64,000 nucleotides of DNA from Micropterus salmoides (taxonomy: Eukaryota > Chordata > Actinopteri > Centrarchiformes > Centrarchidae): assembly GCF_014851395.1 (NCBI RefSeq), contig NW_024040040.1, positions 9,424,711 through 9,488,710 on the forward strand. The letters are read 5' to 3'. Shown here in pieces: positions 1-12,700 of this stretch (positions are counted from its first letter, which is position 1; each line of letters starts with the position of its first letter). The notes beneath the pieces were generated by a model. That model was given only the letters and a program-made list of their open reading frames with translations, did no database searches and had not been told where the DNA came from. A program made the translations under genes and the position numbers.

Positions 1-518
1 AGTGAAAGCCACGCCAATACTTTTTAAATCTCTCCAGATGCTATAAACCAGAGAGCTATGATCTCTGCATATTTTACATATTGCAATGCTGCATGTAGAG
101 TATCACGATTGCAGCTTTGCCAGCAGTTTGTTGGCAACTCCATACGGTCTCTGAAACAGCGTTCCATTATAACCACAGAATTTACAAAAAGCAACTACAA
201 TTTCAAATCGTTATTACAAAACTCTGGCAGCACTGCCAATTTAAATTCCTTCTTTCATATTCTCTGGAATAAGTGATGTTTTCAGGGAATTTGAACAGTG
301 CTGCTGTCTGCAGAGCTGCAGAGACAAGAACTCTTGTCACATAATGCACAAATATGTTCTAGTAGCTTTGTGATGTTTGTAGTTTAGGTGCTTTTTATTT
401 AAAAAAAATTTATTCTGGCCCAAGTTAAACGTTACTTTACAGCTGTCTTTGGCCATTAGGATTTTTTGCCCAACATTATCATAAATTCATTTCATTTGCA
501 GGGATATTTTAGTGTTAC
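1..518 (-). other. nid2 intron 7, partial
   Basis: Non-coding DNA downstream (on the minus strand) of exon 7. No exon with cysteine-rich EGF character was found, so the next nid2 exon lies beyond the left edge. Nothing else recognised. Confidence 0.6.
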
Positions 519-863
519 CTGTGGTTGCTGTTCCTGAGTCTGCGGAGCACCTCCCTCTGGTACTCCTTTGGGAGGATTAGGGGGAGCATACTGCCTCTGT
601 GCTGGTTCTGAACTGTACCTGGGTTCAGAAATCAAGGGTACATCTTCGCTGCTGTGGGACACCTGACGGCCAGAATCCTCTGCAGGGGAGGAGGGAGCAG
701 CAGGAATTGCTGGTTGAAGGGACACTGAGTGGTCACCAGGGGCTGGCTGGAATTCAGGGTCCCCACCTGTCAGAGGGTAATCATCTTCTTCGTCCTGGTT
801 ATCAGTTCCAAAAGTGTTGTCTGGGTAGTCATCAAACTCAGAGTACTCAGGAGTGGTGGTGTC
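519..863 (-). CDS. nid2: nid2 coding exon 7 (acidic, Pro-rich linker between G1 and G2)
   Basis: 115 codons, phase 0, acceptor TTCTAG|GAC, donor CAG|GTAACA. The first third is very acidic with tyrosines embedded (EFDDYPDN, DEEDDYPL). The rest is Pro/Ser/Gln-rich with no domain. Position and composition match the rod-like link region of nidogens, which is poorly conserved and is sulfated and O-glycosylated in mammals. Cysteines are absent, so the EGF modules have not started. The open frame is assigned by position and phase, not by residue identity. Confidence 0.85.
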
Positions 864-3716
864 CTAGAAGCAGAAACCATGGAGGAGTCAGCTTATTTTT
901 CTGCATGTTGTTTGACAAAACTAAGTGTTGACTGTAAATAAAACACCATAAAACAAAAATACCAGGGAGAAGCCATGTCCTTGAGATGGTAGAGTAGAAA
1001 GCAGGCCACCAATGGACGCAGGAACAATGTTGTCAAAAGAATAACGATTCCCAGTGTGGAAAAGCCAAACACCTGGAATTCCTGTATTGCCAACCCTGAA
1101 GAGAAAGACATCAGTCAGTGTGAGCGCAGGGTCCAGTCTGTGTGCATTTGCAACCTCACAGGTTTATAATGTTATCAGCATTTTTAATTATACCCGTGCT
1201 TTTCCTGTAATGACATGTTAGAATGTCTACCTGGAAAAAAGGTACATTATTTTCAGGTACAAAGCACACCCTGTAAGCCATACTTGAGACAATCAGCTCT
1301 AACAAAGGTAAAAGTGAATGTGAACAGCTTTTTTGAGTTTACATAGTGCCAGTTTGTCAGCTAGCAAACCCTCCTAACCCCACCATGAACACATTTCTTT
1401 ATCAAAGTACTATACTTACTTTAAACTAGCATTGCAGGTGTGTTGCTTGCCAGCAACCACAGCTAACAGCTAATGAACTACAGCTGCTTTGCTCAATTCT
1501 CCAGGTAGCTAGTAATTAGCTGTTAGCTGTTAGCTTGCTACAGCTGAGGCTGATGGGAATGTTATTAGTTTTGCAGGTATTTGGTCATAAACCAAAGAAT
1601 TGGACAAATTTGATCTGATGATGGAGTTAGGTGAAAAGTTAAGGGATCACGATTACGATTCCTCCTGAGGGGAAGATGAACCAGATTTGTGACACAACCT
1701 TAATGTTTTTTACTTACTGGTACAGGTTTTTAACACTCTGCTCATCACTGGTGACGCTGTAGTGAGGTCCCTCAGTTCGAGAGAAGATCAGATATGTGAC
1801 TTCTCCTCTGCTGAAGCCAACTCTTGCAGGAAGCTCTATCTCAACATTGTAAGACTCCTAAAAGAAAAAGATTCTCCAATAATTAGCTTTAACCATTACA
1901 TGAACTTAATTAGTGCATATCTACTAGTGCTGCAGTGGTAAAATTTTGAAGCTAATCAAGCTGTGAACTAAGGCCATGTATATTTACTTTGGGTCGTGTC
2001 CCATAGAAGTTCAGGCCACCTTCAGGGTAAAGGAAGAGAACGTATGAGTCGGTTTCATCATAACCAATTACTGCCTGGAAGGTATTGACCTAAAGAGAGA
2101 AAAGAGAAACAGCCTCAGTCTGAACCAAAATAAAAACAGGGACAAAAACTCTTGCAACGGTGATCTAAGTGCAGTTCTCTGCATTGGCCATTTTTCTGGT
2201 CAACTTCCACTCAGTTAAATAATCAAAGCATAAGGAGAGAAAAGACAGAAATGGAAGAAAGGTAAGTCTGTTATTGTTATTCTATTTAGTTTGTAGAACA
2301 TAAAATCCCTTCACCTGTTCAGATTTACAAGGTTGTACGTATGTTTTGTCAAAACTGAATAAGACAAAATGTGTTCATTACGTTTCCCTAAATTTTTTCA
2401 TTACAATTTTATTTTTATAGCTTAATTCTTATCTTAGTTTTAGCTGGGACAATGTAACTTTTGAAAGAAAAAATAACAAAATATTCCTGTTACAAATGAT
2501 AAGCTGAATTCATAAGCAATAAAACGCACAGTTGCTTAGTTCCATACACTCAGGGTTTTTGGTGCTACAGCCTTGACTTGGTCAACATTTAATAGAATTT
2601 TGTCACAGGTTTATTTGTGCTTAACAGTACACATAAACATAAATATAGAAACAAAAATGTACAAATATACAAAAAAATGCAATAATACTATAATACTAAT
2701 ATAAGAAATGCAAAATATATACAGGATAATTAACATGGAATGTGCAAATATTCACAACATGAGAGCGTTTATACAATTTGCCTCTTATTCACCCATTCAC
2801 ACGTACACACACTCACACACAGCAATTATTAAGTCAATGACAAGTAGGAGCTGTGAACAAACTTCCAATCCTGTTATCAATGGACAACCCCCTGAAAAAA
2901 AGTAACTAAAATAAAGTTCTAAAAAGTTTTTTTAAAAGTAAAAAGTAACACCTTAGCATGTTGTTTCCTGCTTGTGTTTCAATTTCCCCAACCATCCTGT
3001 ATCACTTGAGGCCACACTGGCCGCTGTTCAGCAAATGTTACAATGTCTTGATTTAATATCTGATTCATTGTAGTTCTTTCAAGAAAGCTGAGGTTCTGAA
3101 TTATTTTCTTCATACACACGGTCTAAAAAGTTAAATTTTCTCTGGTAGAATTTCAGCATTTTGTTTTTATTTTCTGCCCCTAATGTTAGAAAGTTTAGCA
3201 GCTTGTGTCTAATAATAATTTTCAGCTTTGCAAGTGTCAGAGGGATGAGGTCACCTACTGTGTGTACAGAGTGGGCTCAACCACCCGCCAATTATTCCAA
3301 CATTCACTCCTCATATTTAAACTTCACACCTCTCCTTGCACCTCCTCCCTATCTCCTCCTCTTCCTCTCTCATCTCTCGCTCCGCTGGGATTCGTGTTTA
3401 GACTTCTCACCCTTCACACCCCCCCTCCACCGACCACCACCAATTACTGACATACTGACCTGAACACAGAGTTTCTAAACATCTATTTTGCACAAATTAG
3501 GATAAATTGAGTCAGTATGAACTGATGCGTCAGGGAACTTCTTTGCTAAACAGTGGTGACTTGAGGAACTTGTGTCCTACATGTATGTGGGGGCGTCCAG
3601 CCCACTCTGCCTCCCAAAACCACTGTTAAAAAAACACAAATTTGGTGAATGAGGAGAAGACTGTGAGTGATCCCATGTTGTTTTCCTTTGGGACAGAATC
3701 TGATTATCTTTAAGTG

Positions 3717-3747
<31 letters not shown>

Positions 3748-6700
3748 CAAGAAATGTACACACACACTTTGGTCTCTCAACCCCCAGCCCAGATGTTGAT
3801 CTCCACAGCTGTCTTCCTGTGTGTCTGGACATCTTTCATGATGATGTTACAGCATGCAAACCAGACATTGTTACAATGTGAAACATGGGGTGCACACACA
3901 TTTATATACAACCACAGATGTCTCTCCACCTATATTCGCCTCATGTGAATATATGTGTGTGTTCCTAATTGTTTACATCAACATCTTTAAACTATCTTGT
4001 TGTTTGTGGGCGGGTAGGACTTTGTATCCTCCAGGCTATGTAATTAGTAAAGAGGGGGTCTTTCTTTTTTTCTTTTTTTTCTGTCTTCGGGGAAGGAAGA
4101 GAAGAAGCTGGAGTTACAAGAGGGGATCTGCTTTTCCTTTGTCCTTAATATCCCTTCTAAATGTCTGTACTTTTCTCTCCTGCTACCCCTCCTCCTTCCT
4201 GGGAGGAGGAGAAGAGGGGAGAGAGAAGATGAGAAGCAAAAGGAGGAGGGGGTAGAGGAATAGAGGTATGGACAGATAGAGAGATGAAAGAATACAAGGG
4301 GGGGGAGGCTGTAGGCAGAGTTGGAAGAGAGGCCATAGGTCTGGTTTACAATGGGAGAAATATGGGGAGACAGAAAAGAGGACATGTCTCCAGTACAGTT
4401 AAAGTCAACAAATACATTTAGTGCAGACGTTTATTTTCCCCTCAGGATGAATTGTAATAACTTTGATCCCCTTAACTTTTCATCTAGCACCATCATCAGG
4501 TCAAATTTGTTGAATCCTTTGGTTTATGACCAAGTACCTGCAAAACTGATGACATTCCCATAAGCCTCAGCTGTAGCAAATGTTAGCCTGCTGACACACT
4601 AAACTAAGAGGGTGAACATGGTAAATATAAAAAATTGCTAAACATCAGCGCAGTAATATAGTCATGAGAGTTAGATGAGATGATAGATACCACTCTCATG
4701 GTTGTATAGTAATCATTAAGCTAGAGACAGTAGCCGTTAGCTTAACTTAGCTTAGCATAAGACTGAAAACGGGAGAACAGCTTGCTGCAAGGCACTGGGT
4801 TGTGGCAAGAGTTTATCCTCTGAGCAGCTGGGCCAGCAAGAAACTAGCTGCACCTAGGACTGAAATGCTCAGATTACACATTAGACAAAGACATATTGAA
4901 TAGGTAAAACACCCTAATCACATCATAATAACCATTTTTAACAACAGGTAATAAAGGCAACCTTTGGACAGAGCCTACCAGCACCTCTATAACTACAACA
5001 GTTACAAAATATAACATATTAATTATCGCAGTGCCATCCTAGCGGTTTCCTCGCTGCTTCCAGTATTGCTGGCTCTAGCTTCATATTTATGAATTAATAA
5101 GCAAATTATATTACTAATTAACATGTCATATCCTGTTATGTATATCCTGTTTTTAATACATACAAAACCTAAAATGAAGAAATAACAAATTGTCATTGTG
5201 TTACCCTGCTTCCAGTATTTATGTTAAGCTAACAGCCTCCTGGCTCTAGCTTAATATTTAGCGTACAGACATGAGAGTGGTATAGAGCTCCTCATATAAC
5301 TCATATAAAAATAAAAGAAAATAAGTGTAAAAATGTCAAACAATGCCTTTAATTTGTGCTCTCCTCTCTACCCCTCCTCCATCTGTGTGGTCATTTACTG
5401 TGTTTGAGTCTGTCTGTCTGTGTAAAGTAGTCCTGGTGTGCTTCACAGACTCACAGCTGGAAGACAACAAATTGCAGCTGACACACATCAAAGACTTTCA
5501 GGCACTGTAGCTCAGTATGTTTGTGAGTGTGGGCTCTGACAGTCCCTCCACACACACACACAACCCCTCGACGTCCCTACAGGCATTTTGTCACACCTTT
5601 TTTAAAGAGTGTCCTCACACTGACCAGACACACAATGTTAATCGTTGAGGGGACCAACAAATGTTTGATGTCATGATCATCCTGGTTGTTCGAGGTTTAG
5701 GTGGTAACATCACCAGTCTGCTACGTTTGTCTGACGCACGGTGGGGGTTTGACAGTCTGGAAATACCCAACAGCCTAAATGAATCATCCAAGCAAGTTCT
5801 TTGTTGTTATTGTGTTTCTCGCCAAGAATTGGATAAGAAGATCAATACAAGATGTCTGTAAGCTAAATATAAAGCTTCAGCCATCAGACGATTAGCTTAG
5901 CTTGGCATAAAGACAGAAGGCAACTCTAAAGCTTACTAATTAACACGTTACATGTGATTTGCCTAATCCATACAAAAAGCAGGAAGTAAAAACGACAAGT
6001 TGTGGTTTTACGAGAGTTTACGAGCTGGACTATTTTCCTGGGGCCTCCACTTGTTGCCTGTCAACCTCAAAGAACTTCAGGAAGTCCCTGCACTCAGTAA
6101 AGAAAGTTAAACTCCTGTAAACCCCCAACTTCAACATTATTTTTAATCTTTTAGTTTGGATTAAACAAACTAGATAAAATGTTTTAATTAGTAAGCTTCA
6201 AGAGGTGCTGGTAGGTAGATTTTGTTACCTGTGGACAGACCCAGGCTAGCTGTTTCCTCCTGCTTCCAGCTTTATGTAAAGCTAAGCTAGTCTCAGCAAG
6301 AAAGCAAAAAATTTAATATTTCCCTAAGTTTCAAACTATCCCATTGAATTATTATTATCCCATGAAATATGTATCTATGTATGTGTCTTTTATCAGCATG
6401 TTGCCCAGTCTTTGCGTTCAGACTTCAGCAGGAAACCAGGCAGACCTTCTTAGTTGACACTAAGTTAGCAAGCATGTCACTTGCAATATAATATGTCTTT
6501 ATTGTATAGTACCTTTGCATACTCTACTGCAGCTGCAACCTTGTATCAGGTGTTGTTTGTTCATTTTGTTTGTCATTCAATTCAGCCTCACCGTATTTTA
6601 CCTTAGTTTTGTCTTGTTTAGAGTTAGTTTATCTATAAGTCTGGTTTAATCTATCATAATCCAGTTTAGTCTACCATGCCATCCATAGCTAAAGATGAAG

Positions 6701-9700
6701 ATAGTTTAGGTAAGATGACTTTCCATCTTATTTGGGTTTTGAATAAGTGACGCCATACTTTCCTTAGCCTGGAACATCCCGAGGAAGAGAGAGACAGAGA
6801 TCGAGGGAGGTCAGGTTTGTTGGTTGCTAGTTTTTCAGCTCGTCGGCCGCAGCACAGCTGCAAACAGGCACAGAGAGACGGAGAGCAGCTGCAGTCCAGT
6901 TGCCAGCATCACCAGAGTGCTACAAACGGAACTGCCTACAGCGTGGGAACTGGCACACACTCACAAACACACACTAACAAACTCACGCACACAGTGCAGG
7001 CTTGTTGCCAGGAACAGTACAGTCAGTATTTTGCTGTTGTCATATGAAAATCCCTTCTCCAGTTTATTTGGGTGACTTTCCTGTTATAACTGCAGCTGCT
7101 TTTCCAAAGATTGAGGAAATTGTACAACTTCAGGGTTTATGAAATCTTTTCAAGGTACTCATGAGCACATGGTGGGTAAAACCATAGCTGCTTTTCTTGT
7201 GAACATGAACATCTTTCCCAGTTCCCACAACTACAAACCAGAGCACTATGACTCTACTAGTAATTTGTAATGACCGCCAAGATCCCAAGTCTCAGTTCTG
7301 GTGGCTATTATTGAGCTGTATAGCCACAAGGTTAGGTAAAGCCTTTAGTTTCTGGTTAATACAGACAGGCTCAATGGTCTCTGATGAACAAATCCGTCCC
7401 ATGGTATAAAGACAGAATAACATATTATGAAGGCCGAAGTTCAGTAACCGTCCGCTTTGAACCAGGATGAACATATTTAAAGGGATGCCCCTTGTGTCAC
7501 TGCAAGGGGCCCCCAGAAACAACAAATAACACTAATAGAAACAATAGTTCCTATTGTGATACAGAAAAGATGAAGGGACGAGGCTAGAGGAAGAGAGGCA
7601 AAGAGAGCAAAATGAAAGGCGAGGGCCAAATCCAACAGGGGAGTCCATTTATTCATTCATTCAGCCTCATCTGACCTTCACACAGCAGACATGTAAAATG
7701 GTGTTCAACCTTCAACACTCCTTTTTTGCACATTTAGCTTTGAAGAGAGCTCGAGGGGGGAACAAAAGGTCAGTTGTGGTCAAACATAAAATCACATTCC
7801 TCTTCAAATTGCTGCTCATGTTTTCTCAGGATGTGCAATATTGTGTATATTGTAAGGCATACCTTATATTTTCACTCTGTACCATTTCCTTTGAAATATC
7901 TTTGGATTATGGACCCACATTTTGGCACGCATCACACCACAGTCCATTCAATAAGATTTAGCGATCTGTATGAGATCCTAGTATATTTTCTAACTGAGAC
8001 ATTTGGTGAATTATATGATGCGTACATTAAACTATTCTGCATTTTCCAAGTAACCCACTGTCAAATATTAGCAAGCACTGTGAGATATTACAACACTCAG
8101 AGTCTCCAGACATGCTAGCAGCTCTGTGCGGTTGTACTTTAAGCTAAATCCTAAAGTCAACGTCAGCATGCTAGCGTGCTCAGAATGATACTGACATGCC
8201 ATTGTTTAGCAGCTATCATGTCCACCATCTTAGTTTAGAGTGTTAGCATGCAAACATTTGCTAATCAGCATTAGCTTTTCCTACTATTTAAGCTAAGCCC
8301 CTCTCTGCTGGCTCCAGCTTCATATTTACATACAGACCAGACGTGACAGTGGGGTCAATCTTCTCATCTAAGTCTTACCAAGAGAGCAAGTAATGAGCGT
8401 ATTCCTGTAGTAGAATGATGAATATGCCACTCCTTTGGTCAATTCAAAGTACCATAAGTTTGTGAACATGATCAACTTCCTGTCAGCAACCATAAACTAA
8501 GACATCACTCCTTTGTCACAATTACTATGTAACATCAAATTCACGAAAAGTCACTTTACTTTTACGAGTTACAAGGGAAACGTCTGAGTGGGTCTGTTGT
8601 TTCTTTTATGTGTTTTATGTTTTATTACCTTGTCTTGCAATGAATAAGTACTGCACTTAATTTTGTTGTACTGTTAACAATGACAATATATGTATTATAT
8701 TATGTTATTCACATTGAGCTAACTTTGATTTCTGATAACTCATAGGAGTGGAAGACCAACCCACCAATATGATAGGGGTCCTCATGTGAAGAAGGATTAG
8801 CAAAATGCCGCTCAAAGTTAAGCCTGCTGAACACTTCCTGAAAAATCAACGTTCAAAAGGCCAGATTCTCTGTGTCAATGGCTCTGGTCATTAGCAAACT
8901 GGGCTACATGGTAGTAGATACAACAGAGTGTGTGTTTTAGGTCTCAAGTGAATCAGTTATTTTCCAATTATGATAATAACCTCTTTAAGACTAATTTCAT
9001 AGAAAACACAAGCCCACTTTTCATCGCTGTGAACTTTCTTGCGTGTGCTCTCATTTTCTCTCCTCTACTTTCCTGTTTTTTCGGCCCTTGCTGAACTTCT
9101 CATCTCCAAAATCGACCCTCAAACACCACACTGTCTGCCCCCTCCCCCAAAACACTAGCCCACCCCGTCGCCCCTAATACACAACCCAACAAACACACAC
9201 CTCAGGTTAATCAGTTCACACACACATACCACTCCACCCCCAACACACACCCACCCCACCCGGCACCTCCGGCTAATCACTTCAAAGGAAGATGCTATCA
9301 GTCCGAGGACAGACCCACTGAAGCATATCCCAGGAGGGACCCCAACTGCTCCAATCTGACAAGCCAGACAGAGCTTTTAAATAACAAAACAAACCCCCAC
9401 TTAGCACATGTTAAAAACACATTTTGCTATTTAAAAGTTTGCTCGACAGTGGATAGAGACTTGGAGACTAATTTCCAATATTTGAGATGCAATCGCTCGA
9501 TTTGTCCATTTGGCAGTAATGCAATCAAAATGAGCCCCAGGTACTGGGAAATGTCTTAAGACGCTTACTTCTATGTATCCCCAATAGACTATTTGAATGT
9601 TTAGCTTTTGATCAATCAGGAAGAAAGAAGGAGGCATAAAAGAAACCAGACCAAAGGAGTAAAGAATAAGAACAGATGAGAGAGAGAGGGAGAGAGAGAG

Positions 9701-12700
9701 AGATCTCCTGGGGGGTTTTACTTAAATCTGCCACTCCCTTCATCCCTCCATCCCACATGCTACAAACCAGGAACAACAAAGCACTGTTTGTTTGATCGAT
9801 AAGTTCAGTAGGCCTGGCTTTACTTGGAGTCTTTCCCGGAGATGAACTTACTCAAAAGCCTCTAGTGCTCCTCTAGGAGACATTTGATTTTAAATGTCCA
9901 TAATCTCTTAATCACTTTTTAGGAAGGTTTTCAAGAAAGAACCATTACGTTTGGCGTCACTTATAAAGAAAATAGAAAATGTGTATTATTGGTACACTTC
10001 CTATTAATGAGGCATCCCATCAATTTTAGTTCAGTTTACCCGTCGAGCACTACTCGCCCTGTGAAGACAGTTGTATTATGTCTTTGTCTACATGGAAAAG
10101 GCTTCATTCCAAACAAAGATCCAGAAATTTAGGGTCTACTGCAAGATGCTACTGAATTGTACAATGGGAAATGTAGGATCCAGCATTTCTGGACCCATTC
10201 AAGAGACTTAATCTGTCTCTTGCGAATCCCCCAATTTATTGGAAGTAACAGACTAAATCATTGCAAAATGTGTAATTTGTCTACAGGCAAGCATACTACT
10301 CAACAAATATGGAAAGTAAAGTTTCTAATAATGAGTGAATAATGTTTGGATATTTACTTGCATGTAAATGGAGCTTTTCCTATAAGAGAAGTCCTAGTTT
10401 CCCTATAATTAGTATCAAATTACATGCCTCTTTCCAGGACAATTCCTAAGAAATTCCTAGAAAATTACGGATGTGTAAAGTGTTACCCTCCTCCAGAGGT
10501 TGTCAAACTGTGAGGTGTGCCTCACCAAGAGGCGTGGGAGAGTTGAAGGAACATTGCGGAGGAGATGATCGGTGTATGCCAGTGGTGTAAAAACAGCTGG
10601 AAGCAGGTTATTATAACTTGGGCCAATGATGGCAGTGGATGTGACACACAGCTCAAAGAGGCACTTAAGGTACTTTAAAAACCCTTACATCCCAACTGCC
10701 ACAGTTTGTCTTGGTAGTCCATCGCAAAGAAACATCAATAAATTTGCTGTGAAATCACATAAAAAGACGCTTTTTTTCAGTTTCAAAGTGATCTAATCAC
10801 AGTTGTCTGTAAATCCATGGATACACTACAAACAGGAACTTCTAATAGCTAATTCAGCATACTTTAATTGTGCCAATTTGCCAAAAATGTAAGAAAAAAG
10901 GGCTCGTGTTATAGCCGACAGCTAACTAACTGATTCTAAGGAAACATTATATTTCCTATTCACATCCACCAAATCCCCCAAATTATGCCAACTGTGGCTC
11001 CAGATATGAGCATGAATATCCCCCAAATTGAAGTGAGACGACGGATAATAAAAGGAGTTACAAGTTATTGGGTGTCAGAGTCTGATACCATGGGTGTGTC
11101 AGACTTTTCTACTACATTCACACTGAGCTGAGACACAGATACCCAGCGGTATTTTGGTATTTGTCTAACTGGTATGGAGGTGGAAAAAAAGAATATTCTA
11201 AAAATTTTGCACCAAAAGTTTGAATTTAAGAAACTTTGAATAATCACTGAGGTGAAATGGGGCTTGCTGAAGAGCAGCATTTTAATGGAAAACCAAGATA
11301 TTAATTGGTAACTGGCAGACAAACAAGGAGGGAAGTAATGCCCAACCGAGCATGAATAGCCAAGACATGTCTGTGTCTACCTGTGTGCGAATTGGAGGAG
11401 GGGATAACGAGTCTGCACTTCAGTGACCCTTAAAGATGACCTCTGACCCCTTGAAAAGGTTAACAAGCAAATTAGGATGGGAAGGGGAATTATAAATAGA
11501 CTCCCCACCCCAGGCTGATTACAGGTGATGCACATATTCAGGAATTTGGGGTCCAAAACAAACTAGAGAGGCATATGTGAGTTGTTTACGTGATGATAAA
11601 ATGAACTAATTCATTCATAAATCAATACACAGACAAACAGACAAGAAGGCCTAGAGATAGCACTCCCAGTCCCTCCATCCATCTTACCTTGTTTGAAGGT
11701 CCATTGGTTCGAGTTTGCTCTTCATATGCGGCGACGTTCTCCCACGTTGCAACCACAGCGTGTGTGGGAGTGAACTTTGCATCTGGGAACCCTCGATTTA
11801 CTTCCTGAGTGAGCAGATGAGTCAATGATGAAGAAAAAGAAGGAGAAAAGAATGAAGGAAAAAATGGAGTGTGCAATGGATTGAACTAATGGATGAAGAA
11901 CTGGAAAAAGGAAGAATCCACATCTGTAGTTAAGTACAGTGCAAAAAAGTATTCATCTCAACATGTGACTTCAAGCTTTTACTACCTTGCTTCAAAAGTC
12001 TGTAGTCAATTTACAATCATATAATTGGAATTACTTTCTCTTGATAAACAGACCTGGGCCACTCTGTTGAGTACACTGGGCGTTTCGGTCACCCGGTAGT
12101 AAATCTGTCCTCGCCCTCCGCTGGTGTCAATGTCAGCCAGAAATGGCGCCACCACAGGGAAATCTGTGGGGAAGCCGTCGTCAACGTATTGCTTTTCCAT
12201 CGGCAGGTCCTGGGCTGATATGATACCATTGGTAGCCACCTAAAACAGGGAGAGTCACTGATTAATAATTAGCCTTGATGGCACCAGCAGTTGAATGATA
12301 GCTACCAATGGTGTTCCTGTAGACCACCTAGGAAACCTTCATGGAACACCATCATGAACCCATGGGACCTCCTAATAAACCTGTATCCCCTCATAAACCA
12401 CTGGAACCTCCTTGGGCACTGTAAGAACCCCCTCATGCACCCCAGGAGCCAAATAATGAACGCAATGATTCCCCTCTTAAACCACTGGAACCTCCTCAGG
12501 ACTGCAGAGCATGACACATTCTGATGGCGTCGATGATGTGTATAATTACTGTCACTGCAAAGTGACGTGCTTTGTAAAATATGGTGGTACCTGTACTTTA
12601 CTTGAGTATTTCCAGACGAATAACAAATGATCCGTTTATAAAACATGATGCATTGCTACAGGTTACACCCTCTATAAACTATTTAAAAGTAGCTCCACCT

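Larger units (their letters stand above)
2090..11687 (-). other. nid2 intron 3 (9.6 kb)
   Basis: Bounded by the exon 3 donor and exon 4 acceptor. It contains AT-rich unique DNA (2100-3250), pyrimidine-rich sequence (3300-3440), a CA microsatellite (3721-3744), a purine/pyrimidine switch (4056-4290), dispersed repeats (4440-6355 and 8100-8470), a C/A-rich block (9090-9260), GA-rich sequence (9675-9704) and a short repeat fragment (10490-10640). No convincing gene is embedded in it. Confidence 0.75.

Noticed and set aside
893..1111. Membrane-protein-like open frame on the minus strand
   Set aside because: It is an out-of-frame reading of nid2 exon 6; the spliced frame gives GIPGVWLFHTG, matching nidogen-2.
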